A stretch of 55,802 nucleotides of DNA from a virus. The position numbers and the translations under genes are program-made. The notes below the pieces were generated by a model. The model saw only the letters and a program-made list of their open reading frames with translations. It had not been told where the DNA came from and ran no database searches. The DNA is taken from positions 1-55,802 of IMG/VR virus record IMGVR_UViG_3300041955_000428; one strand, 5' to 3'. Numbering within the stretch: position 1 is the stretch's first letter; the number at the start of each line of letters is the position of its first letter. This document shows positions 40,525 to 50,166 of the stretch, piece by piece.

Positions 40525-40566
40525 GGCAGCGCCGGCATCATCGTCGGCGCTGCCGATCTTCTCTTT
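40525..40566 (+). terminator. Terminator after the tail tube gene
   Basis: GGCAGCGCCG / CGGCGCTGCC, a perfect 10-bp stem with a 10-base loop, followed by GATCTTCTCTTTT. It is placed between tail tube and chaperone genes. Confidence 0.75.
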
Positions 40567-40591
40567 TCGATCCTTTGAGGGAGATGAACCC

Positions 40592-41116
40592 ATGAAGATT
40601 GCAGGGATTGACCCTACCACGCTTCCCAGCGAAGTGCTGCTCGTGCTGCCGCGCGGCGACACGGAGATCGTTTTCCGGGCCCAGCCGGTGCGGGACATGG
40701 AGACTTTCGAGTCCTTGTGCCCGCGGCCGACGCCGCCCGGCAAGATGACCCGCGACGGTTTCGTGTCGCTGGAACACGACCCCACCTACCAGCAAGTCCT
40801 GGCGGGCTGGGCCAGCCAGCGGCTCGGCTACATGGTGATGAAGTCGCTGGAACCAAGCCAGATCGAATGGGACACGGTGAAGGAAAGCGACCCGCGTTCC
40901 TGGCGGCACTGGTCCAAGGACCTGCGCAACGGCGGCCTCAGCGATACCGAGTGCCATCGCGTGTTGAACCTCGTGCTGGAGGCCAACTGCCTGGACGAGG
41001 CGAAGCTGAAGAAGGCCCGCGAGGTTTTTCTTGCTGGTCAGGAACCGAAGCCCGCATCCTCTGGCCTGCCCACCGAACCGGCGAGTACGCCGTCTGGTGC
41101 GCCTGCCAGCGCCTAG
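40592..41116 (+). CDS. Tail assembly chaperone, short product (174 aa)
   Basis: ATG 40592 has GGGAG upstream. The protein is helical (RDMETFESLCPRP, then EEFLWDT-like Trp segments such as QIEWDTVKESDPRSWRHW) and ends in a Pro/Ser-rich tail. Order (tail tube, this gene, one further gene, tape measure) corresponds to the G gene of lambda-like phages. A T-run near its end allows the longer product listed separately. The family match is by position and length. Confidence 0.65.
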   Translation: MKIAGIDPTTLPSEVLLVLPRGDTEIVFRAQPVRDMETFESLCPRPTPPGKMTRDGFVSLEHDPTYQQVLAGWASQRLGYMVMKSLEPSQIEWDTVKESDPRSWRHWSKDLRNGGLSDTECHRVLNLVLEANCLDEAKLKKAREVFLAGQEPKPASSGLPTEPASTPSGAPASA

Positions 41117-41268
41117 GACTCCGGCCGCCAGGCGTCAAGCCGGCCTGGGATGATTGCACGGTCGAGACGCAAGCCTTGATCGTCGCCTTCGACCAGACGT
41201 GCGCCTACGACGACTCCGTGCGGGACGCACGCCTGATGGGGGCACGGATGCCCGATGCGGCCGAGTAA
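40592..41268 (+). CDS. Tail assembly chaperone, predicted -1 frameshift product
   Basis: A protein-like frame continues from the -1 frame at the T-run (GGTTTTTC, 41024-41030) to a stop at 41266-41268. It contains Cys/Trp-rich segments (WCACQRLGLRPPGVKPAWDD) and ends MGARMPDAAE. Frame +0 ends at 41114. A ribosome slip at the run would give a fusion of about 224 residues, like the lambda GT product. There is no perfect XXXYYYZ heptamer, so efficiency may be low. The overlap of two conserved-looking frames is the evidence. Confidence 0.6.
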
Positions 41269-41284
41269 CGAAAGGTTCCTGACC

Positions 41285-41776
41285 ATGAAGTTCACGGGCT
41301 CGCTGGCGGCACCGCGGTTGGACTTGTCGGCATACCGCCGCGCAATGGACAAGCATCTTCGTGAAGCGATCGCCCAGGCCCTCATGGCGTGGCTGGAGGC
41401 GACGGTGCTGGCCGAGGTGCCGGTGTGGAGCGGGGCGTCACGGGCCACGTTCCGGGCCCTGGCCAACCACATCGAGTACAACATCCCGATTTTTCCGGTG
41501 GCCCCCAGCCGCATCAGTCGCGGCGAGGCGGAGAGCAGCGGTTCCTTGGAGACCGACGAGGCCAAGGGCCGCTACGTCTTCAAGTACCAGACGACGCTCC
41601 CCTGGCTGCTGATTAACGAGTATTTCGACGCTACGCAATGGGGTTTCCATCTCAAGAAGCCCGGCCCCTATGACTTCCAGAAGAAGGGGCAGGCCGCCTT
41701 CCGCCAGTTTGCGGAGACCGTGCGCCTGCCCAATCCGTTCGAGTACCTGAAGTCCACCAAGATCAAGGTGAGGTAG
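41285..41776 (+). CDS. Hypothetical tail protein (163 aa)
   Basis: ATG 41285 is chosen over 41255, which overlaps the previous gene. Starts MKFTGSLAAPRLDLSAYRRAMD; helical first half, beta-rich second with an aromatic patch (FKYQTTLPWLLINEYF). It lies directly before the tape measure gene, so it may be a tail completion or minor tail protein. No family named. Confidence 0.55.
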   Translation: MKFTGSLAAPRLDLSAYRRAMDKHLREAIAQALMAWLEATVLAEVPVWSGASRATFRALANHIEYNIPIFPVAPSRISRGEAESSGSLETDEAKGRYVFKYQTTLPWLLINEYFDATQWGFHLKKPGPYDFQKKGQAAFRQFAETVRLPNPFEYLKSTKIKVR

Positions 41777-41779
41777 GTC

Positions 41780-44700
41780 ATGGCTGATGAAATCATTCAA
41801 CAGCTTGGCTTCGACGCCTCCGCCGCCCTTGATGCCTTGGCGAAGATGGACACCGCCTTCGGCAGCTTCGAGGCGCGGTTGTCTTCCGTGGCCGAGTCGA
41901 TGGGGGTGTGGAACGCCTGCGCCCAGGACACCGTGCAGGTCCTCAAGGACATTGCCTCCGGTGCGATCGCGGCGGCGGCTGCGATGTCCAAGCTGCATAC
42001 GGCCTTCGGCGCGGGCCAGATGAACGCGCCCGGGCAGGCGGGCGGCGGTGCGGCCGGTGCGCCGGTCCCGGCGATTACCCCGGCCCAGGTGCCGAAGGTC
42101 ACGCCGCAGATCGACAAGACGCCGATCGAAGAGGCGGACAGGGCGGCGGCCAAGTTCATCGTGTCGTGGGAGACCATGAGCCGTGTCGTGATGACGCAGG
42201 CCATCGTCCGTGCGCTGAGCGCCGTCCGTGACGCCATGCACGAGGCGTTCGACTCCAACTTGCAGTTTATGACCCGCGTGGCCGAGATTCAGTCGATTTC
42301 CCCTGGCGTCAACACCAGCCTGGATTCGATCGCGCAGCACATGGCCGACCTGTCCCGGCAGTTCAACATTCCGCTGGCCCAAGTCACCGAGGCCCAGTAC
42401 CAAACCCTCTCGAATCAGTTCACCACCACCGCACAGCAGACCGAAGTGCTGACGGCCGCCTTCAAGTTGAGCAAGGTGGCGGTCATGGACGCCGGGCAGG
42501 CCGTCAACTTGCTGTCCGGGACGATGAATGCGTACCACATAGCCTCCAGCCAGGCCGAGGAGGTGGCGGCGAAGTTCTTTGCCGCCATCCAGATCGGCCG
42601 CGTGCGCGGCGAGGAACTGGCCTCCGTGCTCGGCCGCGTGACGGCCGTGTCGTCGGAGCTGGGCGTGTCGCTCGACGAGCTAAACGCCATGATGGTCACG
42701 CTGACGATCTCGGGCGTGAAGCCGGCCGAGGCCGCCACGGCGCTGCGGTCCGCCATGATGGCCCTTATCAAGCCGTCGCAGGATTTGCAGAAAGAACTGC
42801 GCCAATTGGGCTTCGAGTCCGGCCCGCAGATGATCTCCGCCCTGGGCCTCGAAGGGGCGTTGCTCAAATTGCGCCAGAGCACGGACGAGAACATGGCGGC
42901 CTTCGCCAAGTTGATCCCCAACGTCCGCGCCATCAGCGGGGCGTTGCGGGAGACGGACGACAGCGGGCGGCGCGTGGCGGACGCCTTGCAGCATCTCCAT
43001 GAGGTGACGGTCGCCGCATTCAACGAGAAGTACAAGCTGTTCATCGAGAGCGATGCGCAGAAGACGCTCGCCGAAATGAACAAGCTCAAGACCTTCCTGA
43101 CCACCGACCTGGGCGCAGCCATCGTCAAGGTGGTGAGCCAATTCCTGGGTTTTGCCGGCGGCGCGGACGCAGTGGGCGCGGCCATCCAGGCGATGGTGCC
43201 CGTGGTGCTGGCGGGCGTGGCGGCCTTCGGCAGTTTTGCCGCTGTCCTGGGCACGGTCGCGCTCAACGCGCGGCTCGCGGCCTTGGGGCTCGGTCCCCTG
43301 GGCCTGGCCGTAAACGGTTTGATGGTCGGGCTCACGGCCTACGCGGCTTTCGATTTCACCAACACCCGCATCATTCAGAGCATCCGGCAAGCGGAAGACG
43401 AGTTCCACAAGGCGCAAATGGACCGCCTGGACATGGAGCGTACCGCGGCCCAGCGGCGGATCGACGAAGAGGACCGCGCCAACCAGGAGATCGTCCACCG
43501 GGCCGAGCAATCGTTGGCGGAGCGGCGCAAAGACTACTTCGACATGGTGGACGCCACCCAGACGGACAACAAGCGTCTGATCGACGATTCACACGGGACG
43601 ATGTTGAAGATCACGGAGGAGGCCGAAAAGGAGGTCCATCTCCTGCGGAACCTGGCCAGCGAGGCGGACAAGACCATCGCGGACTCGATGAAGCGGAGCA
43701 CGGCGGTCGCCGGCACTTTGGCGGACACCCAGTTCCGCTGGTACGAGAGCCAGTGGAAGAGCGGCTTTGAGCAGCAGCAGGACTTTGCGGGCCGTGCGTT
43801 CAGCCTGGCGCGCGAGGCCGAGGAAATCATGTCCAAGGCCAAGACGCCGCAGGACATCAGCGCGGCGCAAAGCATCTACGCGCGGGCGCAGGCGTTCGCG
43901 CAAGAGTCCATGTCGATCGCCCAGCGGCGCAAGGACACCCTCGGCCAGCAACAAGCCGAAGGGGCGATTGAGGGCGTTCTGCGGAGCGAATTGGCCGCCA
44001 ACGAGGCGTTGCGGGCCAGCAAGCAGACCCAAGCCAAGCTGGCGGAGCAGGCTGCTGCCGACGAAGAACGGCGCGTCACCCGGATGCGGGAACTGGCCAA
44101 GGGCATTTCCAAGGACATGGACCTGTTCGACAAGAAGAAGCAGCCCCTTGGCGGCGAAGACCGCGAGAAAGCTGTCGCCAAGACGAAGGCAGACCTCCAG
44201 GAATTCCAAAGCCTGATGATGGCCAGCAAGAAGTGGGAGGTCTCCGAGTGGCTCAACTTCGACAGCATGAAGCGCAAGATGCACGAGACGATGGAAGGCG
44301 CGGTGACGAAGGCCGAGGTCCGCGACCTGTTTGTCGCCGACCAGTCTCTCAGCAGGCTGAACCAGCGCATCACGACGGGGCTCGGCAAGATCAATCTCGA
44401 CGTGTATGTCGGGGGCGATCACTCGAAACTGGCCGGCAAGCCGATAGAGGAGCAGTTCAAGGTCGCCGAAAACTATCCGCGCGAGGAGGCGGCGACGGCC
44501 AAGGCCCTCAAGGACGCCGACCTGGAGCGGCAAAACGCCCTGGCCCGCATCGTCGTCCTGCAAGGCCAGATCACTGCCAACATGCAGGTGCAGCAGGATG
44601 ATGCGGTCAGCACGGTGCAGGCGTTCAAGGTCGGTGCGAACATGCTCACCGGCGTGTTCGGGACTTCGGGCAAGGCCGAATTGAATGTCGCCGTCACGAG

Positions 44701-45463
44701 TTTCCGCGAGATCAACGAGGCCATCGAGCGGATGCGGTCACACCCGCTCCAGATCGACGCGAAAGCGCTCGCCGATCTGACGGACAAGATCAACAACCTC
44801 AAGGCGAACAAGCCCTGGTCGCTCGATCTCAACATGAGTTCCACGGAGCGCAACCTGCAAAGCCTCAAGGAGTTGTTCGATTACGCCGAGCGGGTGCGGG
44901 CCGTGCAGTCGAAGTTCCCCAACCTTGACCAGCAAATCAAGGGCGCTGCCCAAGGAATGGAGCACCTGAACCAGACGATCCCGGAGTCGGGGCAGCAGGC
45001 CCAGGGCATGGCGAACAAGTTCTCCATGATCCGCTCGTCCATCGAGAGCCTGTCGCTTGGCGGCTTCATCAACGAGATCGAACGGGCGACGGCGGCCATG
45101 CAGGAGTTGGCCGCCGCAGCCGCCAAGGTGCCTTCGCCGAACAGCGATGCGACCAGGACGGCTGCGCACGGCGGCATGGCCTTCTTGGCGGGCGGGGGAG
45201 AACCGCGCGGTACGGACGTGATCCCTGCCATGCTCACGCCCGGCGAAATGGTAATGAGCGCGGCGACGACGCGCCGCTTCGCCAGTCAACTTACGGCGAT
45301 GAACGCCGGCAGCCGGCCGACCTACCACAACCAGGGCGGTCACGTCACCAACATCGGCGACATCAACGTGAACGTGGAAGGCGGCGGAACGGGCCGCCAG
45401 ACGGCTCGATCCATCGCCACGGAACTGCGACGTGAGTTGCGGCGTGGCACCTCGGTCCTATAA
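41780..45463 (+). CDS. Tape measure protein (1227 aa)
   Basis: By far the longest ORF of the tail module. The N-terminal half contains long coiled-coil stretches and a region like the TP901-type tape measure core (LSRQFNIPLAQVTEAQYQT). A hydrophobic Ala/Gly/Leu-rich section lies near residues 450-525, and charged coiled coil continues to about residue 900. A Gly-rich end (GGGTGRQTARSIAT) follows. The length sets the tail length and implies a siphovirus-like tail of moderate size. ATG 41780 follows AGGTAGGTC. Confidence 0.9.
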   Translation: MADEIIQQLGFDASAALDALAKMDTAFGSFEARLSSVAESMGVWNACAQDTVQVLKDIASGAIAAAAAMSKLHTAFGAGQMNAPGQAGGGAAGAPVPAITPAQVPKVTPQIDKTPIEEADRAAAKFIVSWETMSRVVMTQAIVRALSAVRDAMHEAFDSNLQFMTRVAEIQSISPGVNTSLDSIAQHMADLSRQFNIPLAQVTEAQYQTLSNQFTTTAQQTEVLTAAFKLSKVAVMDAGQAVNLLSGTMNAYHIASSQAEEVAAKFFAAIQIGRVRGEELASVLGRVTAVSSELGVSLDELNAMMVTLTISGVKPAEAATALRSAMMALIKPSQDLQKELRQLGFESGPQMISALGLEGALLKLRQSTDENMAAFAKLIPNVRAISGALRETDDSGRRVADALQHLHEVTVAAFNEKYKLFIESDAQKTLAEMNKLKTFLTTDLGAAIVKVVSQFLGFAGGADAVGAAIQAMVPVVLAGVAAFGSFAAVLGTVALNARLAALGLGPLGLAVNGLMVGLTAYAAFDFTNTRIIQSIRQAEDEFHKAQMDRLDMERTAAQRRIDEEDRANQEIVHRAEQSLAERRKDYFDMVDATQTDNKRLIDDSHGTMLKITEEAEKEVHLLRNLASEADKTIADSMKRSTAVAGTLADTQFRWYESQWKSGFEQQQDFAGRAFSLAREAEEIMSKAKTPQDISAAQSIYARAQAFAQESMSIAQRRKDTLGQQQAEGAIEGVLRSELAANEALRASKQTQAKLAEQAAADEERRVTRMRELAKGISKDMDLFDKKKQPLGGEDREKAVAKTKADLQEFQSLMMASKKWEVSEWLNFDSMKRKMHETMEGAVTKAEVRDLFVADQSLSRLNQRITTGLGKINLDVYVGGDHSKLAGKPIEEQFKVAENYPREEAATAKALKDADLERQNALARIVVLQGQITANMQVQQDDAVSTVQAFKVGANMLTGVFGTSGKAELNVAVTSFREINEAIERMRSHPLQIDAKALADLTDKINNLKANKPWSLDLNMSSTERNLQSLKELFDYAERVRAVQSKFPNLDQQIKGAAQGMEHLNQTIPESGQQAQGMANKFSMIRSSIESLSLGGFINEIERATAAMQELAAAAAKVPSPNSDATRTAAHGGMAFLAGGGEPRGTDVIPAMLTPGEMVMSAATTRRFASQLTAMNAGSRPTYHNQGGHVTNIGDINVNVEGGGTGRQTARSIATELRRELRRGTSVL

Positions 45464-45478
45464 CACGGAGAACCAACC

Positions 45479-46099
45479 ATGAAGAGCGAACTGAACATGG
45501 GCCACGCAGCCGGCGTCAAACTGGTGCGAGCCGCGAACCCGGTGGCCGATCTGCTGGACCCCAAGGGGCGGTTTCACATCGAGCATTGGCGCGGCGGCAA
45601 GAAGATTGCCGACTACGACATGCCGAACAACATCACCAACGAGGGGCGCACGCGGCTCCTGAATGTGATGTTCAACAGCGGCACGCCGATCACCTCCTGG
45701 TGGATGGGCCTCGTGGACAGCACCAGTTTCACAGCCTATGCCCCCGGTGACTCCTACGCCCAGATCGCGGGCACCAACGGCTGGCTGGAGAACACCAGCT
45801 ACACGGACGACGCCAACGCCAACAGCGCCGTCACGCGCCCCGTGTGGGGTGCCGGCACGGCGACGGTTACGTCCAACGTGGCGCAGACGACGAACGCCGC
45901 TCCGGCGGTGTTCGACATTACCAGCGGCGGCAGCGGCACGGTGAAGGGCCTCTTTATCGTGGGCGGGGCCGCCGGCGCACAGACGAAGGGCGACCACGCG
46001 GCCAGCGCCATCTTGTGGGCGGCTGCGGCCTTCACCGCGGGCGACGTGAGCGTGCTGAACGGCGACCAGTTGAAGGTCTCCTACAGCGTCACCGCGTAA
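45479..46099 (+). CDS. Tail fibre or tip-associated protein (206 aa)
   Basis: N-terminus MKSELNMGHAAGVKLVRA; the middle contains NNITNEGRTRLLNVMF and SWWMGLVDSTSF, phrases common in phage fibre-type proteins. Trp/Tyr/Gly-rich beta sequence (TSYTDDANANSAVTRPVWG) continues to the end. It follows the tape measure and is closed by a terminator. Exact role unknown; structural role is likely. Confidence 0.6.
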   Translation: MKSELNMGHAAGVKLVRAANPVADLLDPKGRFHIEHWRGGKKIADYDMPNNITNEGRTRLLNVMFNSGTPITSWWMGLVDSTSFTAYAPGDSYAQIAGTNGWLENTSYTDDANANSAVTRPVWGAGTATVTSNVAQTTNAAPAVFDITSGGSGTVKGLFIVGGAAGAQTKGDHAASAILWAAAAFTAGDVSVLNGDQLKVSYSVTA

Positions 46100-46114
46100 C
46101 GATCTCTCCCTCGC

Positions 46115-46156
46115 GGGTTGGGGCCGAGCGTCATAGCCCGGTCCCAACCCATTTTT
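46115..46156 (+). terminator. Terminator after 46099
   Basis: GGGTTGGG (46115-46122) pairs with CCCAACCC (46143-46150), extended inside by CCG/CGG, and is followed by ATTTTTC. Confidence 0.75.
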
Positions 46157-46168
46157 CGGAGCCGACCC

Positions 46169-47068
46169 GTGACACAACACCGTGAAATCTTCAAGAACGA
46201 CAGCCAAACAACGCTGAACGCGGCGGTCCTGGCAGGGGACGGCACGGTCACGGTCGCGGACGCCACACAGCTTCCGGCCACCCAGTTCTTCCGCATCCTG
46301 GTGGATTATGAATTGATGCTTTGCCTTGGCGTCTCCGGCAACACTTTGACGGTATGCCGCGGGGTGGAAGGCACCACGGCCGCCGGACACAATACGGGTG
46401 CGCCGGTCTACCAGGTTTTGTCCCAGGGCGGCTTGCAGCGCTACCTGCGCGACAACGACCCGCTATTCGACAGCGCCCGGCCGGCGTTCCGCATCATTGA
46501 CGCCAACCAGAACCGCCTCCACGCCGCGGACTTCACGCTCTTGGACTACAGCAGCGGCGCGACCAAGACGGACTACGGCAACAGCATTATCCTCACGGCC
46601 GGGACCGTCGCTTTGACACGTCCCGTGCCCGCGGGTCCGACCTGGACCTTGACGGCCGCCGTCAGGAGCACGGGCACCAACAACCAGGCCGCCTGGGGCG
46701 CAGCGTGCATCGGGGTCATGGACACGGGCAACCAGATGGTGTCGCTGCGCTGGCTGGCCCACCGGAAGATGCTGCATGTAACGAAGAACAACGGCAGCGC
46801 CGGCTACATCGGGCCTGACATCTGTTCCCAGATTCCGGCCGCCGGGACGCAGTGGATGTGGCTGCGGATCGTGGACCCGAACGACGGCAACTGGCACTTC
46901 CAGTTCTCGGACGACGGCCTGCATTTCTTCGAGATCGGCAGCTTCGGCAAGACGGCCTTCCTGGGGACGGTCAACCGGATTTTCTTCGGGCAGATCGACA
47001 CCTGGGGAAGCGGCTGTTGGGCGACCTTGGCCGCGTGGGACGACGGGGCGGGCATCCTGGGCTTTTAG
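46169..47068 (+). CDS. Tandem fibre/tip paralogue 1 (299 aa)
   Basis: GTG 46169 with GGAG upstream. A short helical start (TQHREIFKNDSQTTLN) is followed by a conserved beta-rich domain. Shared phrases with the next two genes include NDSQTTLN, GVSGNTLTV, EGTTAA, NDPLFD, FTLLDY, PNDGNWHFQ and AAWDDGAGILG. The three paralogues are about 900 bases each. They probably form part of the tail tip or fibre surface with different binding specificities. Confidence 0.75.
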   Translation: MTQHREIFKNDSQTTLNAAVLAGDGTVTVADATQLPATQFFRILVDYELMLCLGVSGNTLTVCRGVEGTTAAGHNTGAPVYQVLSQGGLQRYLRDNDPLFDSARPAFRIIDANQNRLHAADFTLLDYSSGATKTDYGNSIILTAGTVALTRPVPAGPTWTLTAAVRSTGTNNQAAWGAACIGVMDTGNQMVSLRWLAHRKMLHVTKNNGSAGYIGPDICSQIPAAGTQWMWLRIVDPNDGNWHFQFSDDGLHFFEIGSFGKTAFLGTVNRIFFGQIDTWGSGCWATLAAWDDGAGILGF

Positions 47069-47079
47069 GGAGACGACAC

Positions 47080-47976
47080 ATGCGCCGCGAGCAATTCGAG
47101 AATGACAGCCAGACGACGCTCAATGGGGCGGTAACATCCGGCGATTCGACGATCACGGTTGCGGACGGCACGCAGTTTCCGAGCAACGGCGACTTTCGCA
47201 TCCTCGTAGACAGCGAACTGATGCTCTGCACGGGCGTCTCCGGCAACACGCTGACTGTCACCCGCGGGCTGGAAGGTACGACGGCCGCCGCGCACAGCAG
47301 CGGCGTGGCCGTGTACCAGGTCGTTTCGCGGGGCGGCTTGCAGAGTTACCTCCGCGACAATGATCCTCTGTTCGACACCGTGCGGCCGGTGTTCAGGATC
47401 ATGGACGCGAGCCAGAATCAACTCCATGCGTCCGACTTCACGCTGTTGGACTACACCGGCGGCAACACGGCCTACGACTGTGGCAACACGATCATCCTGC
47501 AAGGAGCCGGCGGGGCCTATCTGACTCGTCCGATCCCTAGCGGCCCGACATGGACCTTGACGGCAGCCGTCAGGACGATGGGCACGAGCATCGAGTCCTA
47601 CTGGGGCGGGGCGGTGATCGGCGTCCTGGACACGGGCAACCAGTCGGTCATTATGCGCTACCGGTCGCAGGAGGAAGGGCTGCTGATTACGCACCAGAAT
47701 AATAGCGGTGGTTATGTCCCACCGGACATCGTGGGGCCGCAGAACATCTTCGCCGTGGACTGGCTGTGGATGCGGATTACGGACCCGAACGACGGCAACT
47801 GGCACTTCCAGCTTTCGGACAACGGCAAGAACTGGCTGGAAGTTGGCAGCTTCAGCAAGACGGCTTTCTTGGGGACGCCGAACCGGATTCTCTTCGGGCA
47901 CATGGACATGGGCGGCAGCGGCGCTTACGTGACGCTGGGGGCGTGGGACGACGGGGCCGGCATCCTGGGCAGTTAG
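47080..47976 (+). CDS. Tandem fibre/tip paralogue 2 (298 aa)
   Basis: ATG 47080 follows GGGAGACG. It keeps the full domain plan of the preceding gene and starts MRREQFENDSQTTLNGAVTS. The middle (residues about 170-230) differs most between copies, which suggests a variable binding face on a common scaffold. Gap of 11 bases to the gene before and after. Duplication and divergence is the likely origin. Confidence 0.75.
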   Translation: MRREQFENDSQTTLNGAVTSGDSTITVADGTQFPSNGDFRILVDSELMLCTGVSGNTLTVTRGLEGTTAAAHSSGVAVYQVVSRGGLQSYLRDNDPLFDTVRPVFRIMDASQNQLHASDFTLLDYTGGNTAYDCGNTIILQGAGGAYLTRPIPSGPTWTLTAAVRTMGTSIESYWGGAVIGVLDTGNQSVIMRYRSQEEGLLITHQNNSGGYVPPDIVGPQNIFAVDWLWMRITDPNDGNWHFQLSDNGKNWLEVGSFSKTAFLGTPNRILFGHMDMGGSGAYVTLGAWDDGAGILGS

Positions 47977-47987
47977 GGAGGCGACAC

Positions 47988-48902
47988 ATGACACAACTCC
48001 GCGAGCAGTTTGCGAACAACGCCCAGACGACGCTCAACGGGGCGATCACGAACGCGGCCACCTTGCTCGTGGTCGCCGATAGCTCCATGTTCCCGAGTGC
48101 GGGGGACTTCCGCCTGCTGATCGACAGCGAGCTAGTGCTTTGCACGGCCGTGGCCGGCGACACGCTGACGATCGCGCGGGCACAAGAGGGCACCACGGCT
48201 GCTGCGCACAACAGCGGGACGCGGGTGTACCAACTGCTGACGCAGGGCGACTTGGACCGTTATTGCCAAGACAACAATCCGCTGTTCGACGGCGGACCGG
48301 CCCTGCGCATCATCGACGCCAATGAAAACATCCTCACGTCCGCGGACTTCACTTTGCAGGACTGGGGCAGCGGCGGCGCGGTCAAGTCCGACAACGGCAG
48401 CAGTATCGTCCTGGTGACGAACACCCTGACGAATGCGGCGCTTACGCGGCCGGCGCCGACGACAGCGACCTGGCAATTGACGGCGGCCCTGCGGGGCGTG
48501 TCGATAGGGCCGTCCTCGTTCAACGGCTGGTGGTCTGGGGCCTCGCTCGGCGTGATGGACACGGCCGGCAAGATCGTGTGCCAGAACTATTGGGCGCACA
48601 AGATGCAGTGCAACGTCAACAAGTGGGATCAGTTGGCGAGCTACGTGTTCCCGGACATCATCGCGGCCTACAGTTGCCCGATTGTGGAGTGGATGTGGTT
48701 TCGCATCCGCCGGCCGGGCGACGGCAACTGGTATTTCGATCTTTCCGACAACGGCAAGTTCTGGGTCAACGTCGGCAGTTATCCCGAGTCCGCGTTCCTG
48801 GGCACCGTGGACCGCATCTTCTTCGGGGCGATCAACCCGGCCAGCGGCGGCTGGGCGACGTTGGCGGCGTGGGACGATGGGGCGGGCATCCTGGGTAGTT
48901 AG
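47988..48902 (+). CDS. Tandem fibre/tip paralogue 3 (304 aa)
   Basis: ATG 47988 after GGGAGGCG. Starts MTQLREQFANNAQTTLNGAI and ends with the shared AAWDDGAGILGS. It is the most diverged of the three copies, with an additional Thr/Ala-rich stretch near residue 140. Each of the three genes has its own GGGAG-type ribosome site, so separate translation is expected. Confidence 0.75.
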   Translation: MTQLREQFANNAQTTLNGAITNAATLLVVADSSMFPSAGDFRLLIDSELVLCTAVAGDTLTIARAQEGTTAAAHNSGTRVYQLLTQGDLDRYCQDNNPLFDGGPALRIIDANENILTSADFTLQDWGSGGAVKSDNGSSIVLVTNTLTNAALTRPAPTTATWQLTAALRGVSIGPSSFNGWWSGASLGVMDTAGKIVCQNYWAHKMQCNVNKWDQLASYVFPDIIAAYSCPIVEWMWFRIRRPGDGNWYFDLSDNGKFWVNVGSYPESAFLGTVDRIFFGAINPASGGWATLAAWDDGAGILGS

Positions 48903-48913
48903 AGGAGTTTGCC

Positions 48914-50164
48914 ATGACGCTTGTGGTCGCGGATCGCGTCCAGGAAACCACCACCACGACGGGCACTGGCACGCTGTCGCTGGCCGGGGCCGTCGCGGGC
49001 TACCGCCCCTTTTCCACGATTGGCAACGGCAACAGTTGCTACTACGTGATCGACGACGGCGCGGGGAATTGGGAGGTCGGCCAGGGCACCTATACGAGTT
49101 CCGGCAGCACGCTCTCGCGTGCCGTGGTGCTCGCCAGCAGCAACAGCGGGGCTCTGGTGAGTTTCGCGGCGGGGTCGAAGACCGTGTGGTGCGATGCTCC
49201 GGCGGCCTTGCTTACGCAAGCAGCCTTGGCGGGTGCCAACGTGAAACTCTACGGGGCCACGGGAAACGGCACGACGGATGATTCAGCGGCCATCCAGGCG
49301 GCCATCAACAGCGGGCTTCCCGTCTACTTCCCCGTGGGGACGTATGCGGTGGGCACGGGCCTGACGGCCGGCAACAACGGCCAAGCGCTGGAGGGACCCA
49401 GGGGTGCGGTCCTCAAGTTGGCGGCCGGCGTGGACTGTCTGACGGTCACGGGCAACGCCTGCCAGATTCGCGGGCTGACGATCAACGGCAACAGTCACGG
49501 TGGCAGCGGGTTGGTGATCCACGGGGCCAATAACTACGTGGACGGCGTGGAGAGCTACGGTAACGCGGGGCACGGCATCTGCCTGGACGGCCAGACGACG
49601 ACTTGCCAGTTCAACCAGATTCACGCCTGCTACTGCCACAACAACGGGGCCATCGGCATTTCGCAGAATCACGTTTTTGATTCGATTATCTCGGATTGCC
49701 ACTGCGACAGCAACACCTATGAAGGCATCACGGTCGATAACCAGTCGTACCGCTGCCTCATTGCCAACTGCAACCTGAATGCGAATTGCCAGGGCGGTGG
49801 TGTGGGTGGCATCGGCTTGGACGAGGGCGACCTGACGCGGATTTCCAACTGCATCATCCAGGGGACGGGCAGCGGTTGCCCCGGCATCAAGTTCCAGAAC
49901 AACTTGGGCTCGATGTCCGGCGTGAACATCATGGGCTGCACGCTGGTTGCCAATGGCGGCGTTGGCATCTGGATGTCGAACAACGGCGGCAAGACGGCCT
50001 CGGCCGTCTCCATCACGGGTTGCCGCTTCCAGACGAATAACACGCACTCCGTACAGATCGACAGCGGTTGCAACAACTGCACAGTGGCGCTTTGTGACTT
50101 GGGAAGCCAGACTGTCTCGGACAGCGGCACCGGAACGATCCTGCAATACAACCAGTCGTATTAG
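48914..50164 (+). CDS. Tail spike-like beta-helix protein (416 aa)
   Basis: The N-terminal 95 residues (MTLVVADRVQETTTTTGTGT) form a virion-attachment-type domain. From about residue 110 (KLYGATGNGTTDDSAAIQAA) it reads as a pectate-lyase-3/GH55-like right-handed beta-helix, with many Asn/Gly/Cys turns (NNYVDGVESYGNAGHG). Such domains often cut or bind host surface polysaccharide. A catalytic residue set was not identified. ATG 48914 follows AGAGGAG. Confidence 0.75.
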   Translation: MTLVVADRVQETTTTTGTGTLSLAGAVAGYRPFSTIGNGNSCYYVIDDGAGNWEVGQGTYTSSGSTLSRAVVLASSNSGALVSFAAGSKTVWCDAPAALLTQAALAGANVKLYGATGNGTTDDSAAIQAAINSGLPVYFPVGTYAVGTGLTAGNNGQALEGPRGAVLKLAAGVDCLTVTGNACQIRGLTINGNSHGGSGLVIHGANNYVDGVESYGNAGHGICLDGQTTTCQFNQIHACYCHNNGAIGISQNHVFDSIISDCHCDSNTYEGITVDNQSYRCLIANCNLNANCQGGGVGGIGLDEGDLTRISNCIIQGTGSGCPGIKFQNNLGSMSGVNIMGCTLVANGGVGIWMSNNGGKTASAVSITGCRFQTNNTHSVQIDSGCNNCTVALCDLGSQTVSDSGTGTILQYNQSY

Positions 50165-50166
50165 CC

